A DNA stretch of 64,000 nt, from positions 1 to 64,000 of the forward strand of contig NZ_VIRG01000060.1 of the NCBI RefSeq assembly GCF_008107695.1. The letters run 5' to 3'. Positions 51,671 to 60,864 of this stretch are shown in pieces (the stretch's first letter is position 1; each line of letters opens with the position of its first letter). A program made the position numbers and the translations under genes. The stretch is from Stappia sp. BW2. GTDB taxonomy: Bacteria > Pseudomonadota > Alphaproteobacteria > Rhizobiales > Stappiaceae. Under the pieces are notes generated by a model, which saw nothing but the letters and a program-made list of their open reading frames with translations, searched no databases and was not told the origin of the DNA.

Positions 51671-53425
51671 TCATGAGCCCTCCGCATTTGCGGCTTCAAG
51701 GCCGTGTTTGAGAACGGTGGCGGCGGGCATCGCGCTCCATCCCTGAAGCAGGGAGCCGCGGCCGTAGGGCGGTGAGAAATATTCCACCGCGCCGGCCCAG
51801 CCGTTGGCAAGGCAGGTTTCCCACCATCGCGTCAGGGCATAACGGGCGCCACCAAGGCCTTGATGCAATCGCTCTTCCGCATACGCCCCATCCCAGTAGG
51901 GCCAGTCCGATCCATTGTGATAACGGAAGGCGAAGGCAGTCTTAGCGCGCGTGTCCCGGGACCGCTTGAAGGGAGGATAAGCACACATGACGCCCCAGTC
52001 GCCATAGGGCTGTTCCTTGTTGTTCCTGGATTCCAGGTTCTTTTCAAAGGCCTTGAGAAGACCTTTTGCCCGTTCCGCGGAAATGGCGTCAAACCGGGAG
52101 AGCGTCAGGCTGTCGAGAACGAGGTGATCTTCGATGAACCCGTCAGGTGTCTTGTAGTCGGCATACCCGTTGCGTTCGGCGACGAAGAGACCGTCCTCGA
52201 TCTCGGCGCGGGCCTTCTTCGCGGTTTCACGGGCTTTTTCGGCCAGGTCCGGATCATGGTCGCTGCCAAGCTTGGCAACCGCATCGAGCGCGCCGACGAA
52301 GAGGCCAAGATCGTAAGAAACCAGACCCTCGCGGAATACGTTGTCCGCCCAGTCGCGGTCGTTGCGCGGCTTCAGGGGCAGCACGCTTCCCGGTGCTGCA
52401 AACCCCAGATAGCGATTGATGATGGCCGTAACGATGGGCCAATGCATGTGCGCCTCGGCAATGTCACCGGTGGCGTTCACATAGTCGCTTATGAAAAGAA
52501 TGAAGAAGAGGGGGCTATCGAAATGATCGCTCCACCAGTCCCCGGGGCGATTGTGATGCTCCGGGAATGCCTTTCCGCGCCTGTCAGGATTGGCCCGGCA
52601 CTCGGCGACGAAGCGCTGCCATGCCTCGGATTGTGCGGGTCCTGTCAGGATGACGCCACTCGGGGCTTCGCCATCTGGCTGGATGCCCTTGGCAAGCAGG
52701 CGAATTTCCTCGCGAACCGCTTCCGGTGCCAGGGTCAGAAGCGGCTGCATCGTCCAGTAGCCATCGCGGTAATAGGTGCGCGCGGGTGCGCTATAGGCCT
52801 GTCCCGCGGCCAGGCCGGCAAAGACACCCTTTTCATCCTGCCGGATGCTTGAAAGAGCTGCGTGAATGCCTTGCTTCACCATGCTGCGCATCAGGGGATC
52901 GGCTTCCGGAACGGCGTCGCAACGCGTCACATAGGCCTCGGCTTCGGCAATGATCTCGTCATTGGAAAGAGTAAGCGCGCCCTTCGCCTCGTCCATCGAA
53001 GCGCCTACGGCAATCCGAAGATCGTTTTCGCCGGCTTCCATGACGACGACACCCCAGGGGAGTTCGATGGTCCGTTGGTCTTTTGTCCTTGTGACCTTGG
53101 CCTTGACGCCTTCGCCGTCCATTTCGTGCCACCAGGCGCAGCGTCGCGCCGGGTGAGTGGTCTTCAGCTTGACGTTTCTCACAAGCATGATCGGCTTTGA
53201 CTGCGCGACATAGGCGCCGCCGGACTCCGCGACCAGCCGGTTCGGCCCATAGACATAAGGGCCGGGCAGGGGAGAAAACCGGACGCGGCCTAGGCTGCCG
53301 GACGCCCAAAGAGCGAGATCGACATAACCGTCGGGATGCAGGTCGGCCTGAAGGCGCGGCGCCATGATCGGCAGGAGAACGGGGTGCTGGGTGGCAATTT
53401 CACCCTGTGGCGTCGGCGTCATCAT
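51671..53425 (-). CDS. six-hairpin (alpha/alpha)6 glycoside hydrolase
   Basis: 584 aa, no signal peptide. N-terminal beta-rich domain to about 170, then the helical toroid. Motifs resemble trehalase/GH63/GH94-type enzymes: YYRDGYWTMQPLL near 215, HHNRPGDWWSDHF near 290, PYGDWGVMCAYPPF near 470, WPYWDGAYAEERL near 507 and YFSPPYGRGSLLQGWSAM near 548. The exact GH family and substrate are uncertain. Cytoplasmic location fits processing of imported oligosaccharide. Divergent from the ROK regulator. Confidence 0.72.
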   Translation of the reverse strand: MMTPTPQGEIATQHPVLLPIMAPRLQADLHPDGYVDLALWASGSLGRVRFSPLPGPYVYGPNRLVAESGGAYVAQSKPIMLVRNVKLKTTHPARRCAWWHEMDGEGVKAKVTRTKDQRTIELPWGVVVMEAGENDLRIAVGASMDEAKGALTLSNDEIIAEAEAYVTRCDAVPEADPLMRSMVKQGIHAALSSIRQDEKGVFAGLAAGQAYSAPARTYYRDGYWTMQPLLTLAPEAVREEIRLLAKGIQPDGEAPSGVILTGPAQSEAWQRFVAECRANPDRRGKAFPEHHNRPGDWWSDHFDSPLFFILFISDYVNATGDIAEAHMHWPIVTAIINRYLGFAAPGSVLPLKPRNDRDWADNVFREGLVSYDLGLFVGALDAVAKLGSDHDPDLAEKARETAKKARAEIEDGLFVAERNGYADYKTPDGFIEDHLVLDSLTLSRFDAISAERAKGLLKAFEKNLESRNNKEQPYGDWGVMCAYPPFKRSRDTRAKTAFAFRYHNGSDWPYWDGAYAEERLHQGLGGARYALTRWWETCLANGWAGAVEYFSPPYGRGSLLQGWSAMPAATVLKHGLEAANAEGS

Positions 53426-53839
53426 GATGGGGTTGCTGGTGCTCTGACGTTGAATGGGGGATTAGCTGAGCCGGCGGTAACCGCGGCCTGTTTGATCGTG
53501 GACGCAAGAAGGCCGGCCTTCATCATTGCCGGCAACCTGGACGCCGTGCAGAACACAGCGGCTCGCGCGCCATTCGGTGGCGCAGTGACCGGTGCTGAAG
53601 CTCTGGCGTCTCGCATTGCCTGCATGGCGAACCTCGTCGCGTTGCAAATGAATGAGGAGAGCCTATCCAACCGGGAATTAATTTGTCAAGGCAGTGGACA
53701 AATAGAAATAAAAACGCTAGCCAATATTTAAGAGACGCGTTCTTTTCGGTTGGGAAATCGCCGGAATTAGCGAAATTTTAGATGCGCATATCCGATTTAG
53801 GTATAGGTGCTGGACTAATTGGGAGCTCACTTCAGAACG
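53426..53839. other. divergent promoter region of glycosidase and ROK regulator
   Basis: 414 bp without a supported gene, A+T-rich between 53680 and 53800. Holds the inverted repeat at 53681-53703. Confidence 0.55.
53681..53703. promoter_or_regulatory. candidate ROK-regulator operator
   Basis: ATTTGTC-N9-GACAAAT, 7-bp perfect arms, in an A+T-rich promoter stretch about 140 bp before the ROK gene. Size and spacing suit a dimeric repressor. No second copy noticed elsewhere in the locus. Confidence 0.5.
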
Positions 53840-55021
53840 ATGGCCATTACGTCTTCTGTTGCGCAGACACCGATTGCGCGTAAAATTTCGACGAATGCGG
53901 TGATCCGGACCGTTCTGGCGCAGGGCCCGATCTCCCGGGCTGATATCGCCAAATTCACGGGTCTTTCCAAACAGACGATTTCCGATGTCGTGCGCGATCT
54001 GGAGACCGATGGCTGGCTGAGGCCGGTCGGCAAGACCGATGGGCGTCCCGGACGTACCGCCATTACCTACGAGTTGAACGCCAGCGCGGGTCTTGCCGTT
54101 TCCATCGATCTGGGGGGGACAAAGATCGCGGCCGCAATCGGTGACCTTCTTGGCAACATCATTGCCGAAACGAAAGTGCCGACAGATGTGCGGGGCGGTG
54201 TCCATCTGGTCGATCAGTTCCAGGCGGTGATCAGTGAACTAACGACGCTTGCCGGCGTTGAAATGGCCAAGGTGCGCATGGTTGTCCTCGGCACGCCGGG
54301 CGTGCTCGATCCCGCCACCGGCCACATTCATGTTGCACCCAATATCGCCGGAATCGAGGATATCGATCTGCGCCAGTTGCTGACTGACAGGCTCGGCATC
54401 CCGACGATCATCGAAAACGACGTCAATCTCGCTGCGGAAGGCGAACGCTGGAAGGGGCATGGGGTCGACGTCGGCAACTTTGCTTTCGTCGCACTCGGCA
54501 CCGGAACGGGGATGGGCATCATTGCCAATGGGTCCCTGTTGCGGGGCGGGCGCGGGGCTGCGGGTGAAATCTCCTATCTGCCGATCGGCGGAGATCCGTT
54601 CGACCCCGGCGGTTTTCATCTGGGAACCTTCGAAACGGCCGTCGGCAGTGTGGCGATGGCCCGGCGCTACGCAGGTTTCGGCGGAAAGGAAAGCGCGAGC
54701 GTCGCCGATCTTTTCGTCGCCTTCGAGAAGGGTGAGCAAAGCGCCATCGCGGCGGTTGAAGAAACGGCGCGGCTGACAGCGCTTGCCATTGCTGCCGTTG
54801 GCGCCACGCTGGATCCGCACCTGGTAATCATGGGCGGCAGCATCGGTGCGCGGCCGGAGCTTGTAGAGGCCATCCGCCGTTATCTTCCGCGCTGCACCCC
54901 TCATCCGGTTCGCATCGAAATCAGCCGTTTCGGCAATCGGGCCGCCCTCATCGGCGGCCTGGGGATCGCGGTCGCGCATATGCACGAAGAGCTTTTCGGG
55001 GTCGATCTCGGAGAAGCTTAG
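53840..55021 (+). CDS. ROK-family transcriptional regulator (NagC/XylR type)
   Basis: 393 aa from ATG 53840. Winged HTH about 10-75 (GPISRADIAKFTGLSKQTIS), then the ROK domain with phosphate motif DLGGTKIAAAIGD near 93 and END VNLAAEGE. The usual zinc motif CxCGxxGC is missing: the region reads GDPFDPGGFHLGTFE, and the following GExGH is GEISY. So this is a zinc-free, probably non-catalytic regulator. Likely controls the oligosaccharide genes around it. Confidence 0.85.
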   Translation: MAITSSVAQTPIARKISTNAVIRTVLAQGPISRADIAKFTGLSKQTISDVVRDLETDGWLRPVGKTDGRPGRTAITYELNASAGLAVSIDLGGTKIAAAIGDLLGNIIAETKVPTDVRGGVHLVDQFQAVISELTTLAGVEMAKVRMVVLGTPGVLDPATGHIHVAPNIAGIEDIDLRQLLTDRLGIPTIIENDVNLAAEGERWKGHGVDVGNFAFVALGTGTGMGIIANGSLLRGGRGAAGEISYLPIGGDPFDPGGFHLGTFETAVGSVAMARRYAGFGGKESASVADLFVAFEKGEQSAIAAVEETARLTALAIAAVGATLDPHLVIMGGSIGARPELVEAIRRYLPRCTPHPVRIEISRFGNRAALIGGLGIAVAHMHEELFGVDLGEA

Positions 55022-55117
55022 AACAAAAACTCAGGCGTTCAGAATGGGATGCGGCCCTTGCAGGAACGCGACATCGCGGCCTGGGCCTGAAGCGTAAAGC
55101 ACTGGGATTATTGACAC

Positions 55118-56311
55118 ATGAAAGTCGGTATCGTCGGCCTTGGATCGCGAATGTCACATGTGGCACGCTGCCTGAAGGCGCAGAAAGCTGATCTGGAATT
55201 CACCGCATACGCCGATCCCGCACCGGCGGGGCTCTCCTTTCTGGAGACCAGCCTCGGAACCACTCTGAACGGGTATGAAACCCTGCAGGACATGCTCAAC
55301 GGCGAGGCGTTGGACATGCTGATGATCGGCTCGCCAAACCACATGCATATCGGTCATCTGCGAACGGCTCTCAAATCGTCGGTTCCCTACATCTTCACCG
55401 AAAAGCCCGTTGTGATCAGCGAGGCGGAAACCTTCGAGCTTTTGGACCTGATGCGCCGTCACGAGGGAATGCAGCGTCTGATGATCGGTCTCGTCCTGCG
55501 CTATGCGCCGCTCTACCGGATGTTGAAGGAGGCCCAGGCCAAAGGACATCTTGGGAAGATTGTCTCGATTGAGGCGTCGGAGCATATCGCCCCTTACCAC
55601 GGCAGTTTCTTCATGCGGGACTGGCGCCGGTACGAGAAATTTTCCGGTGGGTTCATGCTGGAAAAATGCTGCCATGACCTCGACCTCTATCAGGGTGTTG
55701 TCGGCCGGCGCGCAAAGTACGTTGCAAGCTTCGGCGGCCGGAAAAGCTTCGTTCCGGAGAACAAGCCTGACGAACTTCCGGATTACCGGGCGATTGCGCT
55801 GCGCGCGGAGCCCTCGCGGGGCAATCGGGTTTATCCGTTCGAGCCGCGCTGGGGCGGCACGCCTTCGGAATTCGAGAGCGACGCGGACATCATCGATTAC
55901 CAGACGGCGCTGATTGAGTATGAGGACGGCGCAAACCTGGCCTTTCATACCAACATAAACGTGCCCGACGAGTTCCGCCGGTTCGCGGTGATCGGCACAA
56001 AGGGCATGGCCGAGGGCGACTTCGTCCGATGCACCTTCAAGCTCACAGATGCCCTGACATCACAGACGCTTTTGGAGGATCCGAGCGTCGGCACGGGCAG
56101 GGACAATCATTCCGGGGCAGACGATCAGATGGTGGCGGACATCGCGGCTTTTCTCGACCGGGGTGTGCCGTTGAAGGTGACCGTGCTCGACGCGCTCGAG
56201 GCGGGACTAACGGCGATCAAGATTGACGAGGCGCGCCTCAATCGTTCGGTCGTGGACATGAGCGCGATCTGGGACCAATTCGACAGCTATGGGCTGACTG
56301 CGAAGAGCTGA
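55118..56311 (+). CDS. Gfo/Idh/MocA-family oxidoreductase
   Basis: 397 aa. N-terminal Rossmann domain (MKVGIVGLGSRMSHVARCL), catalytic-region EKPVV near 97, and C-terminal alpha/beta domain with EKCCHDLDLYQGVVG near 183-197, the His/Asp pair typical of the family. NAD(P)-dependent oxidation, epimerisation or glycoside cleavage of sugars. First gene of a plus-strand run with transporter ATPase, NagB and GH28-like genes. Confidence 0.86.
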   Translation: MKVGIVGLGSRMSHVARCLKAQKADLEFTAYADPAPAGLSFLETSLGTTLNGYETLQDMLNGEALDMLMIGSPNHMHIGHLRTALKSSVPYIFTEKPVVISEAETFELLDLMRRHEGMQRLMIGLVLRYAPLYRMLKEAQAKGHLGKIVSIEASEHIAPYHGSFFMRDWRRYEKFSGGFMLEKCCHDLDLYQGVVGRRAKYVASFGGRKSFVPENKPDELPDYRAIALRAEPSRGNRVYPFEPRWGGTPSEFESDADIIDYQTALIEYEDGANLAFHTNINVPDEFRRFAVIGTKGMAEGDFVRCTFKLTDALTSQTLLEDPSVGTGRDNHSGADDQMVADIAAFLDRGVPLKVTVLDALEAGLTAIKIDEARLNRSVVDMSAIWDQFDSYGLTAKS

Positions 56312-56369
56312 TGCCAATCGCCTCTGGAAAGAGGGCGCCTGCATCATGAAACGATGACGGAGTTGAGTC

Positions 56370-57506
56370 ATGGGAATGCTTGAAATGGTTGATGTGCGCA
56401 AAGCCTTCAACAAGTTCGAAGTCATAAAAGGCGTCTCGATGGCGATCAACCACGGCGAGTTCATCGTCTTCGTGGGACCATCGGGCTGCGGCAAGTCGAC
56501 ATTGTTGCGCATGATTGCCGGGCTCGAAGAAATCAGCGCTGGCGAGGTTAAAATCGACGGCAAGGTGGTCAACGACCTCGAGCCCGTCAAACGTGGCATC
56601 GCGATGGTGTTCCAGTCCTATGCGCTTTATCCGCATATGTCAGTCTATGAGAACATCGCCTTTCCGCTGCGAGTTGAAAAGCTGCCGAAAGACGAGATCG
56701 ACCACAAGGTGCGCCGCGTTTCGAGCATCCTGAAACTCGACGAGCGGCTGAAGCACAGGCCCGGCCAGCTTTCAGGCGGACAGCGGCAGCGCGTTGCCAT
56801 TGGCCGGGCGATTGTCCGCGAGCCCTCTGTCTTCCTCTTCGACGAGCCGCTGTCCAATCTCGATGCGGCGCTTCGAGCCGAAATGCGTATCGAGCTTTCC
56901 AAGCTTCACAGTGACCTTGGGGCGACGATGGTCTACGTCACGCACGATCAGGTCGAGGCGATGACCATGGCGGACCGGATCGTCGTTCTCGATCAAGGCC
57001 TGATCAGCCAGGTCGGGACGCCGCTCGAGCTTTATCACAAGCCGGCCAACCTCTTCGTTGCGCAGTTCATCGGCAATCCGAAGATGAACCTTTTGCCGGT
57101 CACCTGCACGGCATGCGACGAAAGCGGCGTCACCGTTGAGCTTGCCAACGGCTCGAAAGTTACGGTGCCGGTGGAAGTTCGCGGCAACCTGCAAGGCGCT
57201 TCGCTGACCCTGGGCATCCGGCCAGAACACCTGTTGCTGGGGCAGGGGGAGGCCGAGCTTCAGGTCATGCCGACCGTGATCGAGCATCTCGGCATTCACA
57301 CCCTTGTCTATGCGTCCGTCGAAGGGAGCGAGGAGACGTTCACCTCACTCTTCCACAGTATGGTGCCGGCAAAGGCGGGCGTGCCGCAGACTGTTGGCCT
57401 TAAAGGGCGTGACTGCCATCTCTTCGATGGCGAAGGCATGGCGCTGGAGCGCCGCGTCGACGCCAGTGAAATGGATCCGTCCTTGCCAGCCGCTGTGGCC
57501 GTTTGA
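56370..57506 (+). CDS. CUT1 sugar ABC transporter ATPase (MsmX/UgpC-like)
   Basis: 378 aa. Walker [10 protein letters not shown] near 36-44, signature LSGGQRQRV near 135, Walker [12 protein letters not shown] near 156, C-terminal TOBE domain from about 240 (quoted motifs only). The only complete CUT1-type ATPase in the locus, so it most likely powers the permeases at 47546-49272 although it is 7 kb away on the other strand. Confidence 0.9.
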   Translation: MGMLEMVDVRKAFNKFEVIKGVSMAINHGEFIVFVGPSGCGKSTLLRMIAGLEEISAGEVKIDGKVVNDLEPVKRGIAMVFQSYALYPHMSVYENIAFPLRVEKLPKDEIDHKVRRVSSILKLDERLKHRPGQLSGGQRQRVAIGRAIVREPSVFLFDEPLSNLDAALRAEMRIELSKLHSDLGATMVYVTHDQVEAMTMADRIVVLDQGLISQVGTPLELYHKPANLFVAQFIGNPKMNLLPVTCTACDESGVTVELANGSKVTVPVEVRGNLQGASLTLGIRPEHLLLGQGEAELQVMPTVIEHLGIHTLVYASVEGSEETFTSLFHSMVPAKAGVPQTVGLKGRDCHLFDGEGMALERRVDASEMDPSLPAAVAV

Positions 57507-57569
57507 AATGCCCTGGCAGGTTGAAGAAGAAACCCTGGCCTCGGGCGACGCCGCCCATAAGGACCTTCA

Positions 57570-58367
57570 ATGAAAGTTTTGATTTTTCCGGACGCCAAAG
57601 ACGCCATTGCGGCGGCAGCACGCCTTGTACTCGACCAGGTGCGACTGAAGCCGGATGCCGTTCTTGGCCTTGCCACGGGCGGCACGATGGAAGCCGTTTA
57701 TGACCGCGTGGCAGATGGTGCACGCGAAGGTGCCGTTTCGTTTGCCGGTGTCAGCAGCTTCAATCTCGACGAATATCTCGGCCTGCCGCCAGAGCACCCG
57801 GCGAGCTATCACACCTATATGCGCCAGCGTCTGTTCAGCCGGATCGGCATAGATCTGACGAGAACGCATTTGCCGAAGGGCGACTGTGAAGACGCAGAGA
57901 CGGAATGCGAGCGTTATGAAGCCGCCATCGCGGCCTCCGGCGGTATTGACCTTCAATTGCTCGGGATCGGTCGCAACGGGCATATCGGCTTTAACGAACC
58001 GACGTCGAGCCTGTCCTCGAGAACAAGAGTGAAGACGCTGACAGCGGAAACGCGAGAAGCGAATGCGCAGTTCTTCGAAAGACCGGAAGACATGCCGCAT
58101 TACGCGCTGACGATGGGGATCGGCACAATCCTCGACGCGCGGCACTGCATTCTTCTTGCGATTGGCGCGTCGAAAGCGGAGCCGGTGGCAAAGGCCATCG
58201 AGGGCCCCCTGGCGGCAACCTGTCCGGCGTCAGCGCTGCAATTGCACAGGCACGCGACCATGCTGCTCGACCGGGAGGCGGCGGCCAGGTTGGAGCTTGT
58301 CGACTACTATCAAAGGGTTCATCCCGACGGCGCCCCGGCCCAAATCAAGCCTGGTGAACGGTCGTGA
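57570..58367 (+). CDS. nagB: glucosamine-6-phosphate deaminase
   Basis: 265 aa. Active-site motifs: LGLATGGTM near 32-40 (phosphate loop), NLDEY at 65-69 with catalytic Asp67, GIGRNGHIGFNEP at 132-144 with the catalytic His. Converts GlcN6P to fructose-6-phosphate and ammonia. No NagA or hexosamine kinase is seen in the window, so it must rely on genes elsewhere. Lies 63 bp after the ATPase gene. Confidence 0.9.
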   Translation: MKVLIFPDAKDAIAAAARLVLDQVRLKPDAVLGLATGGTMEAVYDRVADGAREGAVSFAGVSSFNLDEYLGLPPEHPASYHTYMRQRLFSRIGIDLTRTHLPKGDCEDAETECERYEAAIAASGGIDLQLLGIGRNGHIGFNEPTSSLSSRTRVKTLTAETREANAQFFERPEDMPHYALTMGIGTILDARHCILLAIGASKAEPVAKAIEGPLAATCPASALQLHRHATMLLDREAAARLELVDYYQRVHPDGAPAQIKPGERS

Positions 58368-58434
58368 AGCCGAAAAGTGCCTGTTAAACCCAATTTGCCT
58401 GCGGGCGCTATCGCCTCACGGAGCCGCATTCATC

Positions 58435-59769
58435 ATGAAGCATGACATCCTGTTCAATCCAGACGAAGGCGACGTAACAGCTCGTCTTCAGGCTGCGCTC
58501 GATCACGCCGGCGAAACAGGTCAGCGTCTCGTTCTGGGGGACGGGGTTCATCATGTCGGCGGCCTCATGTTGCGCAGCGGTGTAGATCTTCACCTTTCCA
58601 AAGGTGCGATCCTCAAACCGGCTGGCGACTATGCGGCCTATGCGTCCACCACGGTGGATGTCATTGCCGAGGACTCGGATCGGGCGATGCTGGTCGCCAA
58701 GGATGCCAAGGACATTCTCATTACCGGTGAGGGTGTGATCGACGCTCCGGGAGCCGGCTTCATCGCCGGCGAGCTTGACGACATGGGAACGCATCTGCCC
58801 GCCCGCCTGCGTCCCCGCGTGATGGTGTTCGACGGCTGTCGCAATGTGCGGATAGAGGACGTCACCGTCCGCAATTCGCCGATGTGGACGCTGCATTTCA
58901 TCGCCTGTGAAGAGGTCAGCATTTCCCGGGTGACCATTGAAAACGACCGGCAGATGCCCAACACGGACGGCATCGTCATCGATTCCTGCAGCGATGTGAT
59001 CATCGACAACACCGACATCGCGACCGCCGATGACGGCATCGTGCTGAAGACGACCCGGCGTGCGAGTGGTGTGCCCACCGGACCATGCCGAAGCATTCGC
59101 ATTCGGAAATGCCGGATCGAGAGCCAAAGCTGCGCCCTGAAAATCGGGACGGAATCCTTCTCTGACTTCAAGGACATAGAATTCACGGACTGCGACATTG
59201 TTTCGTCCAATCGGGCGCTGGGCATATTCTCGCGCGACGGCGGCGTGATCGATGGTGTTGCCTTTCGCCGGATAACGGTCGACTGCCGCGAAACTCCGGA
59301 CGGCTTCTGGGGCTCTGGTGAGGCCATAACGGTCAATGTTGTCGACCGTCGCCCCGAAGCACCCGCCGGAGCGGTCTGTAACGTTCTTTTTGAAGATGTT
59401 TCGGGCAGTATGGAAGGGGCTATCAACCTTGCCGCGCTCGGCGGCGCCGGTATCGCGGGCCTTGTGATGCGCCGGATCAACCTTCAACAGCGGCCCGGTT
59501 CGATCGGGACCGGCGAACGCTATGATCTGCGCCCGACCGCGCATGATCTTGCTCCTGCGAAAGACGTAAGCGGCCGGGCCAATGCCTACGTCAAGGACGC
59601 TTCGGGCGCGGTGCTCGGTCTCTTTGCCTATCCGGACGGTATGCCGGGTCTATTTGCGCTCAATGTGGACAGTCTCCAGAGAGAGGATGTCTGGATCGAA
59701 CGGCCCGAGCCATTGCCTGCAGGATGGAGCCGCCTGCAACAGGTGATGGCTTCCAACACGCCGCTCTAG
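58435..59769 (+). CDS. GH28-like polygalacturonase-fold protein, atypical active site
   Basis: 444 aa right-handed parallel beta-helix. GH28 catalytic motifs are partly present: NTD at 176-178 (MPNTDGIVID) and DD at 199-200 (TADDGIVLK). The canonical GHG is replaced by SCALKIG at 232-238 and the RIK motif by NVVDR. No signal peptide, unlike typical pectinases, so it would act on imported oligosaccharide in the cytoplasm. ATG 58435 is preferred (GGAG upstream); the frame runs on inside nagB. Confidence 0.78.
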   Translation: MKHDILFNPDEGDVTARLQAALDHAGETGQRLVLGDGVHHVGGLMLRSGVDLHLSKGAILKPAGDYAAYASTTVDVIAEDSDRAMLVAKDAKDILITGEGVIDAPGAGFIAGELDDMGTHLPARLRPRVMVFDGCRNVRIEDVTVRNSPMWTLHFIACEEVSISRVTIENDRQMPNTDGIVIDSCSDVIIDNTDIATADDGIVLKTTRRASGVPTGPCRSIRIRKCRIESQSCALKIGTESFSDFKDIEFTDCDIVSSNRALGIFSRDGGVIDGVAFRRITVDCRETPDGFWGSGEAITVNVVDRRPEAPAGAVCNVLFEDVSGSMEGAINLAALGGAGIAGLVMRRINLQQRPGSIGTGERYDLRPTAHDLAPAKDVSGRANAYVKDASGAVLGLFAYPDGMPGLFALNVDSLQREDVWIERPEPLPAGWSRLQQVMASNTPL

Positions 59770-59805
59770 ATAAAACCTGACGACACTTGTCTGAAGTGAC
59801 GGATC

Positions 59806-59826
59806 TGAAAGCCTGAAGCGCTTTCA
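59806..59826 (+). terminator. weak hairpin after GH28-like gene
   Basis: TGAAAGC / GCTTTCA 7-bp stem with 7-nt loop, 37 nt after the stop codon, no T-run. Confidence 0.4.
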
Positions 59827-60053
59827 AGTCGCGGCGCCGCTGTGCCTGACGGCAGGAAAGGCCGCGGCCGTCTGCACCGTTTCTGCGTGGCGGATGCATC
59901 GAACAGTCCGGCAACTGTGTCTGGAAGAAATGCCTGGGACCCCAAGGGTCACGCATTTCGTTTGAGAGAAACTACCCGAATTGCCGCGTTAGCCTCTGTC
60001 CACCAATGGAGAATGTTTCAAATCCTAACGCTTGACCTTCAAGAAACTGGATG

Positions 60054-60073
60054 TTTGTATAAGTGGATACAAA
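60054..60073. promoter_or_regulatory. candidate GntR/FCD operator
   Basis: TTTGTAT-AAGTGG-ATACAAA, 7-bp perfect arms, 17 bp upstream of the regulator's ATG. FCD-type GntR proteins often bind TTGTATACAA-like palindromes, so this could be an expanded version used for autoregulation. Confidence 0.5.
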
Positions 60074-60090
60074 AATCCAGTGGAGCAAAA

Positions 60091-60765
60091 ATGGCCATGT
60101 CGCCTTCTTCCGCAGATTTGAAAGCCTCCACCGCGGAGGAGGAGGCCTATCTCCATTTGCAGTCGGCGTTGAGGTGCGGGCGGTACAAACCGGGAGACCG
60201 GCTCATCCCCGAGGAAATCGCCAACGAAATCGGCATGAGCCGCATGCCTGTTCGAGAAGCCTTCCGCCGGCTCGCGTCTGACGGGCTCGTCACGCTTCGC
60301 CCGAACCGCGGTTGCGTTGTGGCGGGGCTGACGGTCGATGAGATCTACGAAACCTTTGAAATCCGATCTGTTCTGGAAGGTCTGGCGGTGCGGCTTGCCA
60401 TGCCGGAGATGAACGCTGAGACATTCGAGGAACTGGATTTGCTGCTGGACCGTATGGAGCGCTCCGGACAGAGCGGCAGCAGCGAGTGGGTGCCAAGGCA
60501 TCAGGAGTTCCACGCCTATATCTACCGTCTGAGCGGCCGCCCGAAACTCATTCGCCAGATATCCGCCCTTCATCTGGTCATCGAACCCTACATGCGGATC
60601 TGGTTCGACTATGTGACCAAACCGTTATCCGCCCGCCAGGAACATGAAAACCTGATCGAGGCACTGAAATCCGGTGATGCAGCTCATGCCGAGGAGGTGA
60701 TGAGGGAGCACATTCTCGGCACGGCACCACTGCTTACCGAATACGCAAGTCCCGCCCGGCGCTGA
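60091..60765 (+). CDS. GntR-family regulator, FCD type
   Basis: 224 aa from ATG 60091 (TGGAG 6 nt upstream). Winged HTH about 16-80 (PEEIANEIGMSRMPVREAFRR), helical FCD ligand domain about 90-215 with histidine pattern typical for metal-assisted binding of small acids or amino acids (RHQEFHAYIY, EHENLIEAL, REHI). First gene before the amino acid importer, likely its regulator. Stop codon lies in the loop of a terminator hairpin. Confidence 0.87.
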   Translation: MAMSPSSADLKASTAEEEAYLHLQSALRCGRYKPGDRLIPEEIANEIGMSRMPVREAFRRLASDGLVTLRPNRGCVVAGLTVDEIYETFEIRSVLEGLAVRLAMPEMNAETFEELDLLLDRMERSGQSGSSEWVPRHQEFHAYIYRLSGRPKLIRQISALHLVIEPYMRIWFDYVTKPLSARQEHENLIEALKSGDAAHAEEVMREHILGTAPLLTEYASPARR

Positions 60766-60780
60766 CGCGCGCCGGGCGGG
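60751..60780 (+). terminator. strong hairpin overlapping the regulator's stop codon
   Basis: 12-bp perfect stem (CCCGCCCGGCGC / GCGCCGGGCGGG) with a 6-nt loop that contains the TGA stop. Separates the regulator from the importer operon. Confidence 0.65.
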
Positions 60781-60864
60781 TCGTCCAAAGCCGGGGGAAC
60801 ATCCGGCACGGGCGAGGGGAACCGCCGAACCAACGGCATTGATTTAGAGGAAGGACTTTACGTC

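Larger units (their letters stand above)
59770..60090. other. 321-bp intergenic region before GntR/FCD regulator
   Basis: No gene supported; the regulator frame is open through part of it but lacks homology there. Holds a weak hairpin and the operator at 60054-60073. Confidence 0.5.
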
